Source of the DNA: Cedecea davisae DSM 4568
GTDB lineage: Bacteria; Pseudomonadota; Gammaproteobacteria; Enterobacterales; Enterobacteriaceae
Direction: 5' to 3'
DNA length: 64,000 bases
NCBI RefSeq assembly: GCF_000412335.2
Contig: NZ_KE161030.1
Span: 2,580,526 to 2,644,525, forward strand
The first letter of the stretch is position 1, and every line of letters starts with the position of its first letter. Below, in pieces: positions 58,702-64,000 of this stretch. The notes under the pieces were generated by a model. That model ran no database searches. It was not told the origin of the DNA and saw only the letters and a program-made list of their open reading frames with translations. A program made the translations under genes and the position numbers.

Positions 58702-60144
58702 ATGTCCAGACGGCTACGCAGAACCAAAATCGTTACCACCTTAGGCCCGGCAACCGACCGCGATAATAATCTGGAAAAGATTATTGCCGCCGGCGCTAAC
58801 GTGGTGCGTATGAACTTCTCCCACGGCTCGGCTGAGGATCATCAGCTGCGTGCGGATAAAGTTCGTGAAATCGCCGCAAAACTGGGGCGCCATGTCGCGA
58901 TCCTCGGCGATTTGCAAGGTCCAAAAATCCGTGTTTCAACCTTCAAAGAAGGTAAAGTATTCCTCAATATCGGCGACAAATTCCTGCTGGACGCCAACCT
59001 CGGTAAAGGCGAAGGCGACAAAGAAAAAGTCGGTATCGACTACAAAGGCCTGCCTGCCGACGTGGTGCCGGGCGATATCCTGCTGCTCGACGATGGCCGC
59101 GTACAGCTGAAAGTGCTGGACGTTCAGGGCTTGAAAGTGTTCACCGAAGTGACCGTTGGCGGCCCGCTTTCCAATAATAAAGGCATCAACAAGCTGGGCG
59201 GCGGGCTTTCCGCCGAGGCGCTGACCGATAAAGATAAAGCGGACATTCTGACCGCGGCGAAAATTGGCGTTGATTACCTGGCCGTTTCCTTCCCTCGCTG
59301 CGGCGAAGACCTGAACTACGCCCGCCGTCTGGCGCGCGACGCAGGCTGTGACGCGAAAATCGTGGCGAAAGTTGAACGCGCCGAAGCCGTCTGCGACGAA
59401 GCGGCGATGGACGACATCATCCTCGCCTCTGACGTGGTAATGGTTGCCCGCGGCGACCTCGGCGTAGAGATTGGTGACCCGGAGCTGGTCGGTATTCAGA
59501 AAACCCTGATTCGCCGCGCCCGTAAGCTTAACCGCGCCGTGATCACCGCGACCCAGATGATGGAGTCGATGATTACCAACCCAATGCCAACCCGCGCCGA
59601 AGTCATGGACGTGGCAAACGCCGTGCTGGACGGGACCGATGCGGTAATGCTGTCTGCCGAAACCGCTGCGGGCCAGTATCCTGCGGAAACCGTTGCCGCA
59701 ATGGCTCGCGTCTGCCTTGGTGCAGAGAAGATCCCAAGCATTAACGTTTCCAAACACCGCCTGGACGTGCAGTTCGACAACGTGGAAGAAGCGATTGCCA
59801 TGTCGGCCATGTACGCGGCGAACCACCTGAAGGGCGTTACCGCCATTATTTCCATGACCGAGTCCGGGCGTACCGCTCTGATGACCTCGCGCATCAGCTC
59901 CGGTCTGCCGATTTTCGCCCTCTCCCGCCACGAACGCACTCTTAACCTGACTTCGCTGTACCGCGGCGTCACGCCGGTCTATTTCGACAGCGTTAATGAA
60001 GGCGTTGTGGCCGCAAGCGACGCGGTAAACCTGCTGCGCGATAAAGGCTACCTGATTTCCGGTGACCTGGTTATCGTGACCCAGGGTGACGTGATGAGCA
60101 CCATCGGCACTACCAACACCACCCGCATTCTTTGCGTTGAGTAA
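58702..60144 (+). CDS. pykA: Pyruvate kinase II (PykA)
   Basis: PykA makes ATP and pyruvate from phosphoenolpyruvate, and is the AMP/ribose-5-phosphate-activated isozyme. The 480-residue product has the N-terminal [22 protein letters not shown], active-site KVERAEAV and [12 protein letters not shown] motifs, and the C-terminal allosteric domain. The length equals E. coli PykA. CGGAG lies eight bases before the ATG. An intrinsic terminator follows. Confidence 0.97.
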   Translation: MSRRLRRTKIVTTLGPATDRDNNLEKIIAAGANVVRMNFSHGSAEDHQLRADKVREIAAKLGRHVAILGDLQGPKIRVSTFKEGKVFLNIGDKFLLDANLGKGEGDKEKVGIDYKGLPADVVPGDILLLDDGRVQLKVLDVQGLKVFTEVTVGGPLSNNKGINKLGGGLSAEALTDKDKADILTAAKIGVDYLAVSFPRCGEDLNYARRLARDAGCDAKIVAKVERAEAVCDEAAMDDIILASDVVMVARGDLGVEIGDPELVGIQKTLIRRARKLNRAVITATQMMESMITNPMPTRAEVMDVANAVLDGTDAVMLSAETAAGQYPAETVAAMARVCLGAEKIPSINVSKHRLDVQFDNVEEAIAMSAMYAANHLKGVTAIISMTESGRTALMTSRISSGLPIFALSRHERTLNLTSLYRGVTPVYFDSVNEGVVAASDAVNLLRDKGYLISGDLVIVTQGDVMSTIGTTNTTRILCVE

Positions 60145-60176
60145 TCCGCACACGCTATAACCGGGCAAGCTCTGCA

Positions 60177-60208
60177 AGGGCCGCGAGATACCATCGCGGC
60201 CTTTTTTA
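60177..60208 (+). terminator. Rho-independent terminator of pykA
   Basis: GGCCGCGA (60179-60186) and TCGCGGCC (60194-60201) form an eight-pair stem, followed by six T residues. Confidence 0.92.
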
Positions 60209-60256
60209 TTTCCTGCGTCACGGACTGCCGCCAAATCCACACAAAACCCATTATTT

Positions 60257-60302
60257 TAAAATTATAATCAATGTGTAATGATATGTTATAACATTACACA
60301 TT
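60257..60302 (+). promoter_or_regulatory. Zur-box-like nested palindrome (possible operator) upstream of TonB receptor
   Basis: AATGTGTAATG (60270-60280) and CATTACACATT (60292-60302) form a perfect 11-base inverted repeat around an 11-base centre. Inside it, ATGTTATAACAT (60283-60294) is itself a perfect palindrome. The 23-mer from 60274 to 60296 matches the gammaproteobacterial Zur consensus (GAAATGTTATANTATAACATTTC) at about 18 of 22 defined positions, with the right half TATAACATTAC at 10 of 11. A weaker Fur-like match (13 of 19) lies at 60257-60275. Both were hand-counted. Confidence 0.6.
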
Positions 60303-60371
60303 ATGACTGAGTGAATCTTAGCTCCGCCATTATTTGAACAGGCACGTTCATTTGAGTACACACATACCGCT

Positions 60372-62474
60372 ATGAAAATCCAACGCACCGTCTTATTTCC
60401 CGGCATATTGTTTACGCTTTTGTCTCCCCAACTTTTTGCCTCAGAGTGCAACACAGCTTCATGTGAAGAAAATATCACCGTAGAAAGCAACGCGCCTGCC
60501 GGGCTTGCCCCTGCCAGCGGCACGGCATCACGTCTGGGGTTGACCGACAAAGAAACGCCACGCTATGTAGAAACCTTTTCACAAAAAGAGATCCTCGCCC
60601 GCGGCGACCGCACGCTTGCCGAGACGGTCGCCCATGCTACCGGGATGTCCGGCGTAGCCTCTCCTACACTTTCAAACAGCTTTTCACTGCGCGGCTTTAT
60701 GCCGGTGAGTTGGCTGTTGGACGGAATGGAAATGCCGGGCAGCACGCTTCAGTTGGGTAACCCCGCGCACTATCAGCAGGTGGATGTTTTGCACGGTCCC
60801 GGCTCCGCACTCAACGGCATCGGTGCAACCGCCGGAAGCGTCAACCTGGTTTCGCGCCAGCCGGGTTTCGTGCCATCCCCTGCAATGCTTAGCTATCAGT
60901 TGGGTAGCCACAGCACCCAGTCCTTGCTGGGCGGGGGCGGAGGTACGCTGCCGGGGGATAAGATTGCCTGGCGTCTTGACGCTTCCGGGAGCGGCGGCAA
61001 TAGCCAGGTTCAGCACGAGCGCAACCGCCAGTCCAGAATCAGCGGCTCGCTGCTTTTCCGCCTCACTGACGAAACCACTCTGACGCTGTACGGCGACAGG
61101 ATGAACAATAGCAGCGACAACCCCTACTTCGGCACACCGTTGGTAGAGGGTAAAGTGCAAAAGAATCTACGCGGCATCAACTTCAACAACCTGACCGACG
61201 CAAAGATAGCCAGCCATGCCACGGCATTGCAGGCCGTGCTGGACAGTGCTCTGGCCCCCGGGCTCACGTTTAATAACCATACCTGGTTTTACTCTGGCTA
61301 CCGCTACTGGCACAACGTTGAACGCTATCGCTACGACACCGCCTCACCGGACACGATCAATCGTGACTCCTGGGGCGATTTAAGCCACAAAAATACGCTG
61401 TTGGCCAACCGTTCAAGCGTTTCAATCGACCATACTTTGCTGGGCCTTGATAACCGAATGGTTGCCGGGATAGAGCTACAGACCGGCCAATTTGATTACC
61501 AAAAAAACGGCTTTCCCGGCTCGCAGGATATCCCCATGTTCAGCCCTGCGCGCGAGCCGTTTAGCGCTGAAACCAACATTACGCGTGCCCCATGGAGCAA
61601 AGTTACCCAGCGCCAGTATGCGGCCTTTCTGGAGGACAGTCTTCAACTGACGGACCGTCTTAGCTTGCTGAGCCAGCTGCGCCTTACGAGACTGAATATG
61701 GACTGGCGCTACTACACGCCAGCGGCCAGTGAAAGCCAGAATCGCAGTTTCCTGAATACCGGCCTCGGCCTGAACTGGGACATCAGCAGCAACACCACGC
61801 TTTATGCCAGCTATGCTAACGGCAAGGAAGCGGGCGGCGACATCTTCTTTCTTAGCGCCGACCAGACGCACCTGCCTCTGACAAACTCGCAACAGTGGGA
61901 AACCGGGATCAAGAGTCAGTTCTGGGATCGCAGAGCATCGGTTAATCTTGCTCTCTATCAGTTGCGCAAAAACAACCTGTTTACTCCTTCAGCCTCCACG
62001 CCGGGCGAGCTCCTCGCCGTGGGGCAACAAACGTCCCGTGGCATTGAGCTTTCTTCTACGATACAACCCACCGAGCGCTGGGAAGTGGCGGGTAATGTCG
62101 CATGGACACATGCAAGTTTTAACCGATTTAGCGCGGGTTCTCCGCCTGAAAACCTGAACGGGAATCAGCCTGCCTACGTCCCGACATGGAGCAGTAATCT
62201 CGCAATAACCTGGCACCCTATCCACCCCCTCAGCCTGAGGAGCGATCTCCGCTATGTTGGCAGCAGCTACAATGACACCTCCAATAGCCGAAAAATGGAC
62301 GATTACATCACGCTGGATCTGACTGCCGAGTACCAGCTAACGCCTAAAGTTACGGTGGGTTCGCGCGTACGCAACGTGACCAATACTTTCTATTCTTACC
62401 AGCGGACTTACGACGGCCAGGTTCTGATTGCTCCGTCTCGCACGTGGGAAGGCTGGGTGACGGTATGGTTCTGA
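60372..62474 (+). CDS. TonB-dependent outer-membrane metallophore/siderophore receptor
   Basis: The 700-residue beta-barrel receptor has a signal peptide ending LFAS (about residue 24) and a mature N-terminus with Cys26 and Cys31 (SECNTASCEE). A possible TonB box ENITVES follows. The plug domain (about 50-165) contains LAETVAHATGMSGV, SFSLRGFM and HGPGSALNGIGATAGSVNLVSRQP. The barrel ends in the outer-membrane C-terminal Phe (WVTVWF). It resembles FhuE/FpvA-type siderophore receptors but I cannot name an orthologue. The ATG has almost no Shine-Dalgarno site. The next gene starts inside its last codons. Confidence 0.9.
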   Translation: MKIQRTVLFPGILFTLLSPQLFASECNTASCEENITVESNAPAGLAPASGTASRLGLTDKETPRYVETFSQKEILARGDRTLAETVAHATGMSGVASPTLSNSFSLRGFMPVSWLLDGMEMPGSTLQLGNPAHYQQVDVLHGPGSALNGIGATAGSVNLVSRQPGFVPSPAMLSYQLGSHSTQSLLGGGGGTLPGDKIAWRLDASGSGGNSQVQHERNRQSRISGSLLFRLTDETTLTLYGDRMNNSSDNPYFGTPLVEGKVQKNLRGINFNNLTDAKIASHATALQAVLDSALAPGLTFNNHTWFYSGYRYWHNVERYRYDTASPDTINRDSWGDLSHKNTLLANRSSVSIDHTLLGLDNRMVAGIELQTGQFDYQKNGFPGSQDIPMFSPAREPFSAETNITRAPWSKVTQRQYAAFLEDSLQLTDRLSLLSQLRLTRLNMDWRYYTPAASESQNRSFLNTGLGLNWDISSNTTLYASYANGKEAGGDIFFLSADQTHLPLTNSQQWETGIKSQFWDRRASVNLALYQLRKNNLFTPSASTPGELLAVGQQTSRGIELSSTIQPTERWEVAGNVAWTHASFNRFSAGSPPENLNGNQPAYVPTWSSNLAITWHPIHPLSLRSDLRYVGSSYNDTSNSRKMDDYITLDLTAEYQLTPKVTVGSRVRNVTNTFYSYQRTYDGQVLIAPSRTWEGWVTVWF

Positions 62475-63445
62475 GGTTGAAGTTAGCAACCTTAATGCTT
62501 ACGGCGACCGGCCTGTTATTTTCCCCAACGGCCCCTGCCATAAGCCTGAGCAATTGTGGCGAGCCGCAGACGTTTACCGCGCCCCCTAAGCGTATTGTGG
62601 TTTACGGCAATCCGGCTCTGGAAAACCTCCTGGCGCTGGGCGCACGGACAGAAATTGTTGGCGTGGTAGGCTACGCGCCGCACAAAGATCCTCAAGGCAG
62701 AGCGGCCCGAACCGCCCTTTCGCTTCCCGTCGTAGCCGGGAATGGCCTGATTTCCGCCGAGGCGCTGCTGCTGCTACGCCCTGAAATGGTCTACTCCTCA
62801 AGCTGGTACTGGCTTTGGTCACCTGAAGGGGCAACACGCGATCAAATGACGGCCTGGGGAATATCAAGCTGGCTCTCGCCCGGCGCCTGCACAGGACAGC
62901 AGAGTGCACCTCAGCAAAAAATCAGCTTTGCCGACCTGTTTCGGGAAATTGAGGATCTGGCGAAAATTTTACGTCTCGAGAAACAGGGCAAGGCGCTCGT
63001 TAGTATGGCGAAAGTGCACCTTGCCACTCTGCGCCAGCGTGCGTGCCTCCTGCCCCCGGTGCGGCTACTCTGGTGGTATTCCGGCACGGACTCACCCTAC
63101 GTTGCGGGGTGCTGTGGCGTTCCAGAAATGCTGAGTGAGGAAAGCGGCAGCCGCAATATTTTCTCTGATGTGCCAGCGCTTTGGCCAAATATCTCCTGGG
63201 AAGAGATAGCCCGCAGGGACCCGGATATCCTGGTACTGGCAGATCTGCCGAGGGGCGGTGCCGGAGACAGTGCGGGAGATAAAATAGCTTTCCTCAATCA
63301 ATTCCCTCTTACCGCCGGCCTGCGCGCCGTAAAAGAAAAAAAATTCATCATTTTGTCCGGCTATGACATGGATCCCTCGATCCGCTCGCTGGACGCTCTG
63401 GACAGGCTCATCGCCTCACTTTCTGTTAAGGAAAATCATGACTGA
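62465..63445 (+). CDS. Periplasmic substrate-binding protein of ABC metallophore importer (FepB/BtuF-like)
   Basis: The 326-residue protein has a signal peptide (cleavage near residue 25) and a class III Peripla_BP_2 fold. The N-lobe begins RIVVYGNPALENLLALGARTEIVGVVGY, a long helix connects the lobes, and the C-lobe has the typical EEIARRDPDILVLADLP. It is rich in Trp and Tyr (SSSWYWLWSPEG, LLWWYSG) and has a CysCys pair in VAGCCGVPEM. The start 62465 overlaps the receptor stop by 10 bp, so translation is coupled. The substrate is unknown. Confidence 0.85.
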   Translation: MVLRLKLATLMLTATGLLFSPTAPAISLSNCGEPQTFTAPPKRIVVYGNPALENLLALGARTEIVGVVGYAPHKDPQGRAARTALSLPVVAGNGLISAEALLLLRPEMVYSSSWYWLWSPEGATRDQMTAWGISSWLSPGACTGQQSAPQQKISFADLFREIEDLAKILRLEKQGKALVSMAKVHLATLRQRACLLPPVRLLWWYSGTDSPYVAGCCGVPEMLSEESGSRNIFSDVPALWPNISWEEIARRDPDILVLADLPRGGAGDSAGDKIAFLNQFPLTAGLRAVKEKKFIILSGYDMDPSIRSLDALDRLIASLSVKENHD

Positions 63446-64000
63446 CATCACCCTGGACACCCTTGTCACACTTTGGGATAGGCAACAAAGCGCCTACATT
63501 GCCAGCAGGGAAGCACGCTTCGACGCCCTGATGGACATACTTGCACTGCAATTTGAGGGGGATTTCTCACTGCTTGAACTGGGATGCGGGGCAGCCTCTC
63601 TCACCAGACGCCTTCTTCAGCGTTTCCCGTCCGTACACGTCACCGCGGTGGATTTCGATCCGGTCATGCTGGCCATCGCCCGTGAAACACTCCTTCCGTT
63701 CGGCGACCGCGTTCGTATTTTGTCCGCCGATTTGGCCCTCCCAAGCTGGCAGGAAAAAATTGTCGGGCTGCGCCCGCAAGCTATCGTGTCCAGCACCGCG
63801 CTGCATTGGCTGATGCCTGACAGGCAGCACGCTCTACACTGTGAGATTCAAAGCTTGCTGGCCGATAACGGGGTATTTCTCAATGCCGATCACCAGCGTT
63901 TTAACCCGGCTGAAGTTAACAAGAAAGCCCTCAGTGAGCGCCATGACGCACTCACCCAGCAGCAGGCCTGGGATAACGGCGTAGTTGACTGGGATGCGTG
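63438..64000 (+). CDS. Class I SAM-dependent methyltransferase (partial, 3' end outside window)
   Basis: About 187 residues are visible before the window edge. Motif I is LLELGCGAASLTRRLLQ (about 52-68) and motif II is VTAVDFDPVMLAIA, with VRILSADLALPSW and the BioC/Tam-like SSTALHWLM after it. The ATG lies inside the last codons of the substrate-binding protein (8 bp overlap), with TAAGGA seven bases upstream, so the three genes are one operon. A methyltransferase in an uptake operon suggests it modifies the ligand or a cofactor, but this is not shown. Confidence 0.88.
   Translation, partial: MTDITLDTLVTLWDRQQSAYIASREARFDALMDILALQFEGDFSLLELGCGAASLTRRLLQRFPSVHVTAVDFDPVMLAIARETLLPFGDRVRILSADLALPSWQEKIVGLRPQAIVSSTALHWLMPDRQHALHCEIQSLLADNGVFLNADHQRFNPAEVNKKALSERHDALTQQQAWDNGVVDWDA

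Noticed and set aside
58936-60240. 434-codon minus-strand ORF opposite pykA
   Set aside because: It is fully antisense to a well-conserved pykA, with no recognisable domains and His/Gln-rich composition typical of reverse shadows of GC-rich genes.
60257-60275. Fur box as the sole operator of the TonB receptor
   Set aside because: The match is only 13 of 19, while the overlapping palindrome fits the Zur box better. Fur remains an alternative but was not the main call.
1-64000. tRNA genes, rRNA, IS elements, prophage integrases, CRISPR arrays
   Set aside because: No tRNA-like cloverleaf, transposase, integrase or regularly spaced repeat array was found on either strand. The accessory genes lack mobile-element borders.

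Overview
The window reads as chromosomal core of an Enterobacteriaceae species, in the broad Enterobacter, Klebsiella and Cedecea neighbourhood. Gene order follows the Escherichia coli min to pykA segment almost gene for gene: minCDE, rnd, fadD, yeaY, tsaB, yoaA, yoaB, yoaH, pabB, nudL, sdaA, pdeD, yoaE, manXYZ, yobD, mntP, rlmA, cspC, yobF, yebO, mgrB, yobH, kdgR, yebQ, htpX, prc, proQ, msrC, letAB, rsmF, yebV, yebW, yebY, yebZ, yobA, holE, exoX, ptrB, yebE, yebG, purT, eda, edd, zwf, hexR, pykA. Protein lengths usually match E. coli to within a few residues. The genus cannot be fixed from sequence reading alone. Assignments rest on recalled family sequences, not on a database search.

Layout. 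1-3.3 kb holds a partial lytic transglycosylase lipoprotein, ycgL and the Min division-site system. 3.4-12.5 kb holds RNase D, acyl-CoA synthetase, a Slp-type lipoprotein, tRNA t6A modification, a Fe-S helicase and folate synthesis. 12.7-21.1 kb holds serine deaminase, a c-di-GMP phosphodiesterase, a TerC/CBS membrane protein and the mannose PTS. 21.1-22.9 kb holds the manganese exporter mntP, behind MntR-like and Fur-like sites and a yybP-ykoY riboswitch, then rlmA. 22.9-24.7 kb carries a second FtsI-type PBP, placed as in Salmonella (PBP3-SAL) and absent from E. coli K-12. 24.9-40.9 kb carries cspC-yobF, an extra metallo-beta-lactamase-fold hydrolase, yebO, the small PhoQ inhibitor mgrB, kdgR, proteases HtpX and Prc, the RNA chaperone ProQ, the LetAB lipid-transport bridge and rsmF. 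40.9-45.1 kb is an accessory block (GNAT, MFS, SulP, unknown secreted protein) where E. coli has pphA. The antisense sRNA pair SdsR/SraC follows, then copper-type genes, holE, exoX, ptrB, SOS gene yebG, purT, the Entner-Doudoroff cluster eda-edd-zwf-hexR, and pykA.

The most interesting part is the right end (60.2-64.0 kb). Downstream of pykA, where E. coli has lpxM, lies an operon cut by the window edge. It has a TonB-dependent receptor, a periplasmic substrate-binding protein and a SAM methyltransferase, with overlapping genes. Its promoter region holds a nested palindrome that closely resembles the gammaproteobacterial Zur box. I therefore propose a zinc-starvation-induced metallophore or metal uptake locus rather than a plain iron siderophore system. 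This is inference and needs testing.

Regulatory sites read by eye include operators for FadR, Mlc, MntR, Fur, LexA, PurR, GntR, HexR, PhoP and Zur, and about a dozen intrinsic terminators. No tRNA, rRNA, IS element, prophage or CRISPR array was seen.
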